From assembly GCF_020886775.1 (NCBI RefSeq), contig NZ_AP024525.1:620001-684000 (forward strand): DNA of 64,000 nucleotides. The letters run 5' to 3'. Origin of the DNA: Sinomonas cyclohexanicum (GTDB lineage: Bacteria > Actinomycetota > Actinomycetes > Actinomycetales > Micrococcaceae). Made by a program: the position numbers and the translations under genes. The notes beneath the pieces were generated by a model. That model was not told the DNA's origin and searched no databases. It was given only the letters and a program-made list of their open reading frames with translations. Of the stretch, positions 44,169 to 54,036 are shown in pieces (the stretch's first letter is position 1; every line of letters begins with the position of its first letter).

Positions 44169-45017
44169 TCAGGGGAGCGGCTGGCAGCTGGGGCAGAACC
44201 AGATGTCGCGCTCGCGCGTCTCGCCGAGGAGCGCTCCCGTGCCCGGTGTGGGCTCGGCGAGGGTGCCGTGTTCGATCCGCGTCCGGCAGCGCAGGCACGC
44301 CTGCCCGGCGCGCCCGTACACCCAGGTCGAGTTCCTCGGCCCGAACCCGCCGACCGTGTTGCGCGGGCGCGCCTTGTTGGCCTCGAGCAGCCGCTTGGCC
44401 GCGGCGACCATGCCCGCGAGATCCGGGACGCGCGCCACGGGGGTGGCCGGGTGGACCCGCCCGAGGAAGCACACCTCGCAGCGGTAGATGTTCCCGATCC
44501 CGGCGAGGTTCCGTTGGTCGAGGAGCGCGAGTCCGACGGCGCGCCCCGGTTGTGCGCGCAGGTTCGCCTCCGCGCGGGCGGCGTCCCAGTCGGGGCCGAG
44601 CAGGTCAGGGCCCAGATGGCCGACGGCGCCGCCCTCCTCGGCGGTCGGGATCACCTCGAGCATTCCGAGGGAGAAGCCGACAGCGCTCACGCCGTCCTCG
44701 GCGGTAAGGACCGCGCGGGCCGTGTGCGCGGGCTTCCGCCACCGTTGGCCCGGCGGATAGACCTGCCATGAACCCTCCATCGACAGGTGCGAGTGGATGC
44801 TCAGCCGCCCGGCGCCGTCGTGCGCGGCCGTGTCGTCCGGCGGAGCGAGGCGGTGCAGGAGGTGCTTGCCGCGCGAGACGACCTCGAGCACTGTCCAGCC
44901 CACAAGGTCCAGGGTCGCGAAGGCGGGCACCCGGAAGTCGCTCGCTGCGAGGCGCTTGCCGGCGAGGGCCGCGTGCATCTTCTGCGCGGCCTGGTAGACG
45001 TTGTCGCCCTCAGGCAC
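44169..45017 (-). CDS. nei2: Endonuclease VIII-like DNA glycosylase/AP lyase (Nei2)
   Basis: A 282-residue Fpg/Nei-family repair enzyme. The N-terminal catalytic residues PE are present as MPEGDNVY. The helix-two-turn-helix segment (DQRNLAGIGNIYRCEVCFL near residue 166) and the C-terminal zinc finger C-x2-C ... C-x2-C (CLRC near 240, FCPSC near 272) are intact. It excises oxidised pyrimidines, then nicks the strand. The GTG start lies 6 nt after the lhr stop, so it is co-transcribed with the Lhr helicase, a pairing seen in actinobacterial DNA-repair operons. Confidence 0.9.
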   Translation of the reverse strand: MPEGDNVYQAAQKMHAALAGKRLAASDFRVPAFATLDLVGWTVLEVVSRGKHLLHRLAPPDDTAAHDGAGRLSIHSHLSMEGSWQVYPPGQRWRKPAHTARAVLTAEDGVSAVGFSLGMLEVIPTAEEGGAVGHLGPDLLGPDWDAARAEANLRAQPGRAVGLALLDQRNLAGIGNIYRCEVCFLGRVHPATPVARVPDLAGMVAAAKRLLEANKARPRNTVGGFGPRNSTWVYGRAGQACLRCRTRIEHGTLAEPTPGTGALLGETRERDIWFCPSCQPLP

Positions 45018-45023
45018 CGGTCA

Positions 45024-48000
45024 TCACGCTCTGATCCGCACGCCGCGCGGGGTCGAGTACGCTCCGGCCCCGGTCAGGGCCCGGGCGAGTGGCGTGTCGA
45101 GGAGGTCGTGCCCGTTGACCTTCTCCATCGCGAGCTTGTCCACGGCGCCCGCCCGCACGACGCCGACGAGCGCCTCCGCGGCCGGCCCCAGCACCGCCTC
45201 GTCCTCGGTGAAGGCGAGCAGCGTCTTCCCGCCGCGCTCCACGTAGAGCGCGAGGGCGCCGTCGACCGTCACGATGAGCGCGCCCGCCTTCCGGCCCGGG
45301 CGGTGCCCCGTCGCCGCACCGGGGACGTCCGGCCAGGCGAGGGCGGCGCCGTAGGGGTTGGCGGGGTCGGTCGCGGCGAGGGCCAGGGCGTCACGCGGGG
45401 GAGCCGCGTCGGGGCCGGCGGTCTCGGGGGCGAGCGCGTCGTCGCGCGAGAACGTCCGGAGCCGGTCCACGGTCGCGGGGACGGCGAACTGTGCCGCCCC
45501 GAGGCGGTCCACGAAGTAGCCGCGGCGGCACGTCCCGGACTCCTCGAGCCGCGCGAGCACCTTGTACAGCAGGCCGAAGCCGCCGGGGACGTTCTCCGCC
45601 ATGACCGAGCCGCGGGTCAGGACGCCGTAGCGGTCCATGAGCAGCTGGGCCAGGGCATGCATCTTGACGGTCGTGTCGAGGTCGGCGCGCGGCACAGCGG
45701 ACCAGCGGCCCGCGGCCATCGGCGGGGTCGGGGCGGCGGGAGGGTCGAGGCTCCGCGCACTCAGTCCACCGAGCCCGCCCAGCCGCCCGGCGCGTACCGG
45801 CCGCCCGTATCCGTAGGAGCGGACCCGTGGCGTCCGGGACGGCTGCCGGTGGGCGGTGTGGCCGGCATCGAGCATCGCGCGGACCGGGGCGAATGTGTCG
45901 CCGGTGAGGCGCCCAGCCCAGACGAGGCCCCACAGTGCGGCGAGCGCAGCCTCGTCGGAGAGCACGGAGTCCATCCCGCCACCTGCCTCCGAGAGCTGCC
46001 GGAAGAAGTAGCCGCCGCCCCCGGCGAGGAAGTCGAGGATGCGCTGCTGCGCGGCGTCGGGCTCGAACTCGGGGTCTGGGCTGAGGGTCAGCGCGGCCGA
46101 TTCGGCGACATGCAGGCTGATCCAGCCGTCGTTGCCGGGGATCGACCCTGCCCCGGTCCAGAGGACCTCGCCGCTGGCCATGAGCTCGTCCAGGAGCGGC
46201 GGGGCGTAGTCGGACACGCGGGAACGCAGCACGAGCGGCTCCCACGCGCTCGCGGGGATGGGCACACCGGCGAGCTGGTCGATGACGGTGAGCACGCCGT
46301 CGTGCCCCTTGAGCGTGCCGCGCGGTGCGCCGGCGGGCCCACCCCGCGCCGCGCCGATGTGCTGCCACGCGGCGAGGAACCGCGCGAACGCGGGCTGGTC
46401 CACGGGCTCGACGTCTGCCCGCAGGGCTGCGAGCGAGCGGCGGCGGATCTTCCGCAGCACCTCGGCGTCGCACCATTCCTCGGCGGGCGACCCCACCGAA
46501 TCGCCCGCGCGCGGCCGGAACGACCCCTCGATGACGCGTCCGTCCGCGGCGAGCCGTTTGAGCGTTGTATGCACGACGGCGACGCCGAGCCCCAGCCGGG
46601 CAGCCGCCTCCCCGGCGGCAAATGGCCCATGGGTGCGCGCGTACCGACCCACAAGGTCCCCGAGCGGATCGGCGACGGGCTCGATGAACGCAAGAGGCAC
46701 CCCAATGGGCAGAGGAACCCCCAGCGCATCCCTCAACCGTGAGGCATCCTCAACAGCGGCATACCGCTCCACACCCCCAACATTCACCAAGAGGGCCCGC
46801 CGAGCGGCAACGAGTCCTTGAAGGTAACCAGAGGCCTCGGCGGGGTGGTCAGGACGGGCGGCCCCCTCATCCCCGGAGACCTGGAGCCGCTCAGCGACCT
46901 CCTCGAGCGACAACGGGCCCAGCAGCCGCAGGAGGTCGGCGGCGCCCTCGAGGCCCTTGAGCTTCCGGTCCTCCGCGAGCCGCTGCAGCTCGCGTTCGGT
47001 CTGCTCGATGACCTTGGGGTCGAGGAGCTCGCTGAGCTCGGCGCGGCCGAGGAGCTCGTTGAGGAGTGTCGAGTCGAGGGAGAGGGCGGCAGCGCGGCGC
47101 TCGGCGAGGGGCGAGTCGCCCTCGTAGAGGAACTGGGCCACGTAGCCGAACAGCAGAGACCGCGCGAACGGGGACGGCTGCTGCGTGGTGGTCTCGACGA
47201 GCCGCAGCTCGCGGCGCTGGACGGCGGCGGCGACGTCGCGGAGGGCCGGGAGGTCGTAGACGTCCTGGAGGCACTCGCGCACAGCCTCGAGGATGATGGG
47301 GAACTGCGGGTACTTCTTGGCGACGTCGAGCAGCTGGGACGCGCGCTGGCGCTGCTGCCACAGGGGCTGGCGCTTGCCGGGGTTGGGGCGCGGGAGCAGG
47401 AGCGCGCGGGCGGCGCACTCGCGGAACCGGGCCGCGAACAGGGCAGACCCGCCGACCTCCTCGGTGACGATCCCGTCGAGCTCTTCGGGTTCGAACACGA
47501 ACAGGTCGGCGCCGGGCGGCTCGTCCTCCATCATGGGCACGCGCAACACGATCCCGTCGTCGGCGGCCATCGCGGAGCCGTCGAGGCCGTACCGCTCGCT
47601 GAGCCGGCGCCCGACGGCGAGCGCCCACGGCGCGTGCACCGGCATTCCGAAGGGGGAGTGGAGGACCACGCGCCAGTCGCCCAGCTCGTCCTGGAACCGT
47701 TCCACCACGAGGGTCTTGTCGCTGGGCACGACCGAGGTGGCCTGCTTCTGCTCGTCGAGGTACTGCAGGAGGTTCCCGGCCGCGAAGGCGTCCAGCCCCG
47801 CGGCCTCGACGCGCGCCGTCGCCCGTCCTCGGTCCGCGCCCGAGACCTCGCGCTGGAAGGCGCCGAGCGCGCGGCCGAGCTCGATGGGCCGGCCCAGGCC
47901 GTCGCCCTTCCAGAAAGGCAGCTTGCCGGGCTGCCCGAACGCGGGGAGACGAGGACGCGGTCGTGGGTGATGTCCTCGATCTTCCAGCTCGTGGCCCCGA

Positions 48001-50017
48001 GCGCGAAGATGTCCCCCACGCGGGACTCGTAGACCATCTCCTCGTCGAGCTCGCCCACGCGGCGGCCGCCGCGGGCTGCCTCGCGGGCCGATCCCTCCGC
48101 CTCCGTGCCGACGATGTACACGCCGAACAGCCCACGGTCCGGGATGGTCCCGCCGGAGGTGACGGCGAGGCGCTGCGCCCCGGGGCGGCCCTCGATGGTC
48201 CCCTCGGTGCGGTCCCACACGATCCGCGGGCGCAGCTCGGCGAACTCGTCGGACGGGTACTTGCCGGAGAGCAGGTCGAGGGTCGCGTCGAACGCCGAGC
48301 GGGGAAGGGTCGCGAACGGCGCGGACCGGCGCACCACATCGAACCATTCCTCGACGTCGACCGGGCCGAGGGCCGTGGCCGCGACGGTCTGCTGCGCGAG
48401 GATATCCAGCGGGTTTGCGGGGATGCGGAGAGCCTCGATCTGGCCCGCGAGCATCCGCTCCACGGTGATCGCGGTGTGGACAAGGTCTGCGCGGTGCTTG
48501 GGGAACAGCACACCTTGGGAGACCTCGCCGACCTGGTGCCCCGCGCGGCCCACACGCTGGAGCCCCGACGCGACTGACGGCGGCGACTCCACCTGGATCA
48601 CGAGGTCCACTAGCCCCATGTCGATCCCGAGTTCGAGGCTGCTCGTCGCCACGACGCAGCGCAGCCGCCCGGACTTGAGGTCGTCCTCGATCTGGGCGCG
48701 CTGCTCTTTGGACACGGACCCGTGGTGCGCCCGGGCCAAGACCGGGTCCGCGCCGGATGTCTGGCCCGCCTGCGCCATCATCTCCGCAGGAGTGCGGGCC
48801 TGGTTTCGACTTCGCTCGGCCACCGCGGACACCGCCATGCCGGCCCTCGTGAGCCCGCGCCCTGTGTCCTCCCGGTTCTCGATCGCCGGTTCGTCCCATA
48901 CGCTCGGCTGCATGCGCTCGGCGTAGATCTCGTTGAGGCGGCCCGTCAGCCGCTCCGCGAGGCGACGCGAGTTGGAGAATACGATCGTCGAGCGGTTCGC
49001 GAGGATCAGGTCCACGATCTTCTCCTCGACGTGCGGCCAGATCGATGCCTGCGGCTGCAGGCCCGACGCCGGCCCCATGTCATGCGCGGCCGCAGCACCC
49101 TGCAGGTCGCTCATGTCCTCGACGGGAACGGTCACCGTGAGCTCCCACGTCTTCGCCGCGGGGGGCGCGACGATCTCGCACGGCGCCTGCCCGGCGAGAA
49201 ATTGGGCCACGAGCTCCTTCGGCTCGACCGTCGCGGACAGCCCGATCCGCTGTGCAGGCCTGGGCAGGATCGCGTCGAGCCGCTCGAGCGTGACGGCCAG
49301 ATGTGCGCCGCGCTTGGTCCCTGCCACGGCGTGGACCTCGTCCACGATCACCGTCTCGACCCGCGTGAGCGTCTCCCTCGCCTGCGACGTGAGCATGAGG
49401 TACAGCGACTCGGGCGTGGTGATGAGGATGTCCGGAGGGCTGGACAGCAGCGCCCGTCGGTCCGATGCCGATGTGTCGCCGCTGCGCACCCCCACGCTCA
49501 CCTCGGGTGCGGGCAGGCCTAGCCTCCGTGCGGTCTGCGAGATGCCGATGAGCGGCGCGCGCAGGTTCCGCTCGACGTCCACGCCGAGCGCCTTGAGCGG
49601 GGAGATGTACAGGACCTTGGTGTGGTTCTTGGGCGCACGACGGCGCCGCCCTCCCCGCGCCGTCCCCTCACCGGCCGCCTCGAGCCCCGGGAGTGGGGGA
49701 GCCGCCGCGGGAGGCGGGCCCGCGGCGGGAGGCGTGGTGCCGGCGTCGTGCGCCATGGGCGAGAGCGTCAAGAGCCGGTCCAGGGACCAGAGGAACGCCG
49801 CGAGCGTCTTGCCCGAGCCGGTCGGGGCGACCACCAGCGCGTGCCGGCCCGAGGCGATGGCCTCCCACGCGCCGGCCTGCGCGGGGGTGGGCTCGCGGAA
49901 GGCACCGAGGAACCACTCGCGCGTGGCAGTGCCGAAGCGGTCCATCACCGCTACGCCTGCGTCTCCTGCGGGTGCTCGCCCCGCCCCTTCCCGAGTCACG
50001 GCACCATCATCCTCCAC
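45024..50017 (-). pseudogene. lhr: Lhr-type ATP-dependent helicase, interrupted by a one-base frameshift
   Basis: A superfamily-2 helicase of about 1660 residues if repaired. Walker A APTGSGKTLAAFLW, DEVH box VIVDEVHAVAGTKRG, motif III IGLSATVEP and motif VI QRVGRAGHQ lie in the N-terminal part (up to 47950). The C-terminal WH/DUF part runs from about 47945 to 45024 in the next frame. At 47943-47946 the gene reads a G4 run (C4 on the coding strand) where a fifth base would restore VLVSPAFGQPGKLPF as in homologues. Both halves are otherwise intact, so a sequencing error, or a very recent mutation, is likely. GTG 50017 is the earliest start; 49945 (ATG) is an alternative. Confidence 0.85.
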
Positions 50018-50135
50018 GCCACCGACAGTTCTGGGCGCGCGCCGGCACCGGAGGTCGACTGGCTTTTATTTTTTTCTCGGGTATGGTCGTGGACACAGGT
50101 ATTCCAGTTTTCGATTTCTTCCAGAGGGAGCTGAA

Positions 50136-50267
50136 ATGTCGGGAAAGTCACCGCGAAATTCGAAGAGCCTCAAACAGGGAAAGTCCATCAAGGCCAAGCG
50201 CGCCGAGAAGAAGGCGAAGGCCGCGGAGGACCAGTTCCTTCCGCGCCGCCGCAAGGGCGCCCTCTGA
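50136..50267 (+). CDS. Small basic conserved hypothetical protein
   Basis: A 43-residue, Lys/Arg-rich protein (GKSPRNSKSLKQGKSIK at its start, RRRKG near the end) too short for most gene finders. A good ribosome site AGAGGGAG lies 6 nt before ATG 50136, and a T-rich tract (50065-50100) upstream fits a promoter divergent from lhr. Similar small Lys-rich proteins recur in Actinobacteria, to my recollection; the function is unknown. A strong hairpin follows it at 50366. Confidence 0.7.
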   Translation: MSGKSPRNSKSLKQGKSIKAKRAEKKAKAAEDQFLPRRRKGAL

Positions 50268-50365
50268 GATAGCCCCGGGCGTCAAGCCCCGGGAGCCCGG
50301 AGGGTCCGCCAGCAGAGAAGATTCCGCAGTCCTCTGCGTCGAGTCGCATCCAATGCTGCTGGCAG

Positions 50366-50399
50366 GGACGGCCGGAGTGCATGCGCACTCCGGCCGTCC
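50366..50399. terminator. Perfect 15-bp hairpin terminator
   Basis: Stem 50366-50380 with 50385-50399 (GGACGGCCGGAGTGC and its complement), 4-nt loop ATGC, followed by TCATCTTAATT. It lies between the small basic gene and the convergent DUF4232 gene and can serve both. Confidence 0.85.
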
Positions 50400-50427
50400 T
50401 CATCTTAATTGCGAATTGCTACGGCGC

Positions 50428-51090
50428 TCACGAGAACGGTTGGAAAGCGCGCAGCGTCAGCAAGTGGATATCCGGGTTGCTGCAGGCCGTCGCCTGAGCC
50501 GGAATGAACAGCGAGCCGTAGTCCTCCGGCGGGTACACGCGATAACCGGCCGCCTCGACGACCGTGCAGCCCTGGTAATTGTGGGCCTGATGCAGGCCGA
50601 AGTCCGCGGCACCGCTCTGCCCCGGCTGCAGCACGATCGGCACGACGGCCGCAGAGGTGTCCCGGTCCGCCGGCGCTCCGATCGGGTCGCCCTGCGGGCC
50701 ATTCGTGAGCGAGACGCCGGCGAAGCCCTCGAGCAGGCACGGCGTCTGGGAGACGTTCTTCAGCGCGATCTTCTGGTACACGGTTCCTGCCGCGCCGCCG
50801 GCACCGGGCTGGATGCTGCCCTCGAGCTGCGTCGAGAGGCAGCGCGCGGGGCTCCCCGCGGCGGGCGTGGTCGCGGGCGGCGGCTGGCTTCCGGCCGGCG
50901 GCGTGCTCGCCCCGGTGGTCGCCGAGGGACTCGGGGCCGAGGAACTGGCAGTCGTGGAACTGGCGGTCGAGCTGGGCGAGCTCGACGACGCGGACGCCCC
51001 GGGCGTCGCCGTCCCGCCGCCACAGCCGGCGAGCCCTCCCGCGAGGAGGAGCGGCGAGACGAGGACCAGGGCACGCTGGAAGCGGTTCAT
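50428..51090 (-). CDS. DUF4232 lipoprotein
   Basis: A 220-residue secreted lipoprotein. The lipobox LAGC (about residues 20-23) is followed by a 55-residue Ser/Thr/Pro linker and a DUF4232 domain (residues 80-220) with CLSTQLEGSIQPGAGGAAGT near the start and conserved CLLEGFAGVSL and QGCTVVEAAGY cysteines, likely a disulfide. DUF4232 is an extracytoplasmic domain of unknown role. ATG 51090 starts the signal peptide, with GGTGGG upstream; longer upstream frames are discarded. Confidence 0.8.
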   Translation of the reverse strand: MNRFQRALVLVSPLLLAGGLAGCGGGTATPGASASSSSPSSTASSTTASSSAPSPSATTGASTPPAGSQPPPATTPAAGSPARCLSTQLEGSIQPGAGGAAGTVYQKIALKNVSQTPCLLEGFAGVSLTNGPQGDPIGAPADRDTSAAVVPIVLQPGQSGAADFGLHQAHNYQGCTVVEAAGYRVYPPEDYGSLFIPAQATACSNPDIHLLTLRAFQPFS

Positions 51091-51206
51091 AGTCCCACCA
51101 TTCACTCCAGTCACATGGGGCGTCAAGACACGACACGACCACGGTGTGGTGACGCTTGGGCCAAGCGGCCGGGCCGCGCGGATCACAGCACGGCCCGGCC
51201 AGTGGT

Positions 51207-51944
51207 TCAGGCCTTGCGGGCGCGCGTCCGGAACAGGGCGATCCCGCCGAGCACGAGCCCCGCGAGCCCCGCCCCGAGGCCCGCCCACCCGGCCGCGGCT
51301 CCGCCCTCGGCCGCGGTGGGCGTGGTCGCGGACGCCGGGTCCGCCGTGTCCGCGGAGGCGTGGCCGGAGTGGTCGGTGCTCGCGGCCTTCGCCGCGGTCA
51401 CGGTGACAGAAGGCGCGGGGGACTTCACGGAGTCGTGGCCCGCGCCCTCCGCGGGGATCTCCTTCCAGTCGGTCGAGCCCTGCTCGCACGTCTGGAGCGT
51501 CGGGAAGTACAGGGTCTTGCCCGCCGCGTCCGCAGGGAGCTTGACGCTCAGCACGAACGTGTCGCGCAGGTGAGAGTCCAGCGGGGTCTTCGCCGTGTAC
51601 ACGACCTGCGAGGTCCGCTGCGTCACGCTCGAGCCATCCGCGAGCTTCTGCGGCGAGTCGAGTTTCTGGGTCACCTTCTCGACGGTCCAGTTCGCGTTGA
51701 CGGTCGGCTGCGCGTCCACGAGTTCGGCGGGCAGGGAGATCGCGACCTTCGTGGTGGGGCTGTCCCCGCAGCCGTGCGGGACCGCGATGGTCAGCAGCGA
51801 CGACGCGCCGGCGTCGGTCGAGGACGGGGTGATGCCCACATGGGCGGAGGCCGCACCGGCGGCGGCGAGCACGAGGCCGCCCGCCAGGGCGGCGGGTGCG
51901 AGGACGCGCGAGGCGCGGCGGATACGGGTGGTCAGGGTGTTCAC
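51207..51944 (-). CDS. ycnI: YcnI-family (DUF1775) copper-related secreted protein
   Basis: A 245-residue envelope protein. Signal peptide ends at AAGAASA, so the mature protein starts with His (HVGITPSS), the N-terminal copper ligand of YcnI/DUF1775 proteins. Other family marks: VPHGCGDSPTTKVAISLPAEL and LYFPTLQTCEQGSTDWKEIP. A C-terminal helix (AAAGWAGLGAGLAGLVLGGIALF) with RTRARKA after it anchors it in the membrane. GTG at 51944 begins the signal peptide, with AAAGG upstream. It probably binds Cu(II) outside the membrane and works with the nearby PCuAC protein. Confidence 0.88.
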   Translation of the reverse strand: MNTLTTRIRRASRVLAPAALAGGLVLAAAGAASAHVGITPSSTDAGASSLLTIAVPHGCGDSPTTKVAISLPAELVDAQPTVNANWTVEKVTQKLDSPQKLADGSSVTQRTSQVVYTAKTPLDSHLRDTFVLSVKLPADAAGKTLYFPTLQTCEQGSTDWKEIPAEGAGHDSVKSPAPSVTVTAAKAASTDHSGHASADTADPASATTPTAAEGGAAAGWAGLGAGLAGLVLGGIALFRTRARKA

Positions 51945-52024
51945 AGCATGGCCTTTCGCGGCGCGCATCCTGAGCGCGCCGGGGTATCGAAGAGGGCGCC
52001 GCCGGAGTGTCCGGTGGCGCTTTG

Positions 52025-52674
52025 TCAGGCGAAGGCGGGTGCTGCGGGCGGGCCGCGCAGGGGCGGCGGGGCGAGCTGGCGCCACGGCAGGACGCGACGG
52101 ACGGCGCGCGGGGCGACCGGCAGGGCCGCCGCGGGAGGCAGGACGGCGGCCGGTTCCGGCAGGCGGGTCAGCGGCCGCAGCCACGTGGCGAGCAGGCCGA
52201 GCGCGTGCTCCGCGCGGCGGATCACGACGGCGCACGCGACCGTTGCGGCGGCGTGCAGCGCGAGCATGAGCGGGGAGGTGTGGTCGTGGGTGGCCGCGGG
52301 GGCCCCGCCGCCGAGGGAGCTGAGCGAGCCGAGGGCGGAGAGTGCGTCCCCGCGCTGTGCTGGTGCCACCCCCGGCCGAGCGCGGCAGCGGACGACGGCG
52401 ATGCCTCGCCCCCCGGGGCAAGCGCCACGAACGCCTCGTGCAGCGCCAGCTGCCCGGCGGCCAGGACGGCCATGAGGGCCGGGAGCCGCAGGGGCAGCCG
52501 CCCGATCGCCGTCGACGCGAGCACCGTCACCGCGACGAGGGCGGTGAGGATGAGTGGATGCGGCAGGTCGGCGCCGGCCCAGGCGTGTGCCCCGGCGGCG
52601 AGGGCCGTGATCGAGCCGCCGAGCGCCGTCGTGCGCACAGAAAGCTGGAGGGAGCCCGTGCCATGACGGCGCAT
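52025..52674 (-). pseudogene. Small multi-helix membrane protein (copper-cluster), frameshifted at a G4 run
   Basis: Two overlapping frames together give about 216 residues with four hydrophobic segments and a His-rich loop, matching the intact plus-strand protein at 55737-56366 in layout (CTAIG-/STAIG-, then QLLFHALFVL-/QLALHEAFVAL-type helices, and SMWIWHAVAA-/LMLALHAAAT-type helix). ATG 52674 has GGGAGGTGGGC upstream. The frame breaks at 52348-52351 (C4 on plus, G4 on coding strand); one extra G would restore WHQHSAGGDALSALGS. The upstream frame otherwise ends in a Pro/Ser-rich nonsense tail. The same kind of break occurs in lhr, so a sequencing error is possible. A role in copper handling is inferred from the neighbours. 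Confidence 0.65.
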
Positions 52675-52744
52675 GCCCACCTCCCAGCGATCTTTCGGTC
52701 CCCTGTGATCTGGTGGCCAGCCTATACCGGGCGCAGAGCGGGGG

Positions 52745-53911
52745 CTATGGCGAGCGGCGGACCTCGACGGCGACCTCCTGGACGGCATTGTTGCCCATGC
52801 CCTGGTACGTCCAGTCCTGCGCGAGGGGCTGGATGTTCCCGGCCGAGTCGGTGGCGCGGCACGCGAGCGTGTGCGGGCCCGGGTCCGCGACCCACGCGGC
52901 GCTGAACTCCTGCCACGCGTGCGGGCCGGGCGGCGGCTCGACGTGGGCCTCCATCCAGTGGCCGTCGATCCCGACCTCTACCCGCCTCACCGGCCCGGTG
53001 CCGGACCAGGCGCGGCCTCGGAGCATCGTGGGACCGGCATCCACGGTTCGGCGCCGGGTGAAGAAGTCGGGGATGCCCGGCGGGATCAGCAGCGAGCGCA
53101 CGCGCTGGCGCGTGACGGGCTCGCCGGGATCCTCCGCGGACTGCGAGTAGCGGTAGGTGCCCTCGTTCTGGAACAGGTGCGCGGGTTCCGTGACGGCGTC
53201 GATCGCGGTGAGCCACTTGACGCTGGCCATGCCGTACCAGCCTGGTACGAGCAGGCGCAGCGGGTAGCCATGCTGCGGCGGGAGCGGCGCCCCGGCCATC
53301 TCGTACGCGAGGATCAGGTCCCCCTCGAGGGCCACGGCGACCGGGAGCGAGCGCGCGTAGTCCTGCTCGAGGCCGCCCTGGACGCCGCGGTCGGCCCCGG
53401 TGAAGACCAGCTCGACCGCCTCCGGGGCCAGACCGGCTTCCTCGAGGATCGGTGCCAGGGGCGTGCCCGTCCATTCCGCCGTGCCGAACGCGCCCGTGTC
53501 CCACGGGACGCTCTGAGGGCGTGGGTCGAGGCGGCCGCGGCCGTTGCCCGCGCACTCGAGGGTGACGGTCGCTGTGCGGCGCGGGCGCCGCTGCAGGTCG
53601 CTGAGGGTCAGCTCCAGCGGATGCTCGACGGCGCCGTGGACGCGCAGGCGCCAGGTCTCGGGCTGGACGTCCGGGATGTCGAAGTGGACCACGGTGTAGT
53701 GCAGGCCGGGCGGGGTGAGCGGCCACTGCAGTGCCTCGAGCGGTGCCGAATGGTTGCGGCGGCCGAGTTCGAGTTCCTCGTCGGTGACGGGGCCGGTGGT
53801 CGGGGCGCGCGGCGGGTACTGCTCGGGTGCCGGCGGGGCTGCCTGCTCGGGTCCGGGACGGAGCGGCTCGTGCCGGTGCGGCCGGTGCGGGGTGCTGATC
53901 TTGGCTCGCAT
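52745..53911 (-). CDS. Sulfite-oxidase-family molybdopterin oxidoreductase
   Basis: A 388-residue enzyme with the sulfite-oxidase fold. The molybdenum-ligating Cys is C120 in LECAGNGR; HYTVVHFDIPDVQPETWRLRV begins the Moco domain near residue 71, and the C-terminal dimerisation/Mo-co_dimer domain ends in RATDSAGNIQPLAQDW. No signal peptide is evident. The plus-strand sequence between its start and the antiporter holds tandem repeats. ATG at 53911 has CACACT exactly 6 nt upstream on its strand, leaderless-like. Its substrate may be sulfite or a related oxidisable small molecule. Confidence 0.85.
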   Translation of the reverse strand: MRAKISTPHRPHRHEPLRPGPEQAAPPAPEQYPPRAPTTGPVTDEELELGRRNHSAPLEALQWPLTPPGLHYTVVHFDIPDVQPETWRLRVHGAVEHPLELTLSDLQRRPRRTATVTLECAGNGRGRLDPRPQSVPWDTGAFGTAEWTGTPLAPILEEAGLAPEAVELVFTGADRGVQGGLEQDYARSLPVAVALEGDLILAYEMAGAPLPPQHGYPLRLLVPGWYGMASVKWLTAIDAVTEPAHLFQNEGTYRYSQSAEDPGEPVTRQRVRSLLIPPGIPDFFTRRRTVDAGPTMLRGRAWSGTGPVRRVEVGIDGHWMEAHVEPPPGPHAWQEFSAAWVADPGPHTLACRATDSAGNIQPLAQDWTYQGMGNNAVQEVAVEVRRSP

Positions 53912-53972
53912 GCGGCCAGTGTGGGCGCGCAGTGCGGTGGTGTCCAGCCCGGTCGTGTGGGTTTCCGAGGGT

Positions 53973-54036
53973 GGTGACCCGCGGGTGCTGACCTTCAGGA
54001 GGTGACCCGCGGGTGGTGACTCTCAGGAGGTGACTC
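53973..54036. repeat. Tandem 28-bp repeats after the antiporter gene
   Basis: Two copies of a 28-bp unit GGTGACCCGCGGGTGCTGAC-CTTCAGGA (53973-54000 and 54001-54028), then a partial third (54029-54036). Complementary to the direction of the antiporter gene, whose stop follows at 54037. On the minus strand the unit reads GAGTCACCTCC, the core of the family at 3720, 18648 and 39897. Confidence 0.75.
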
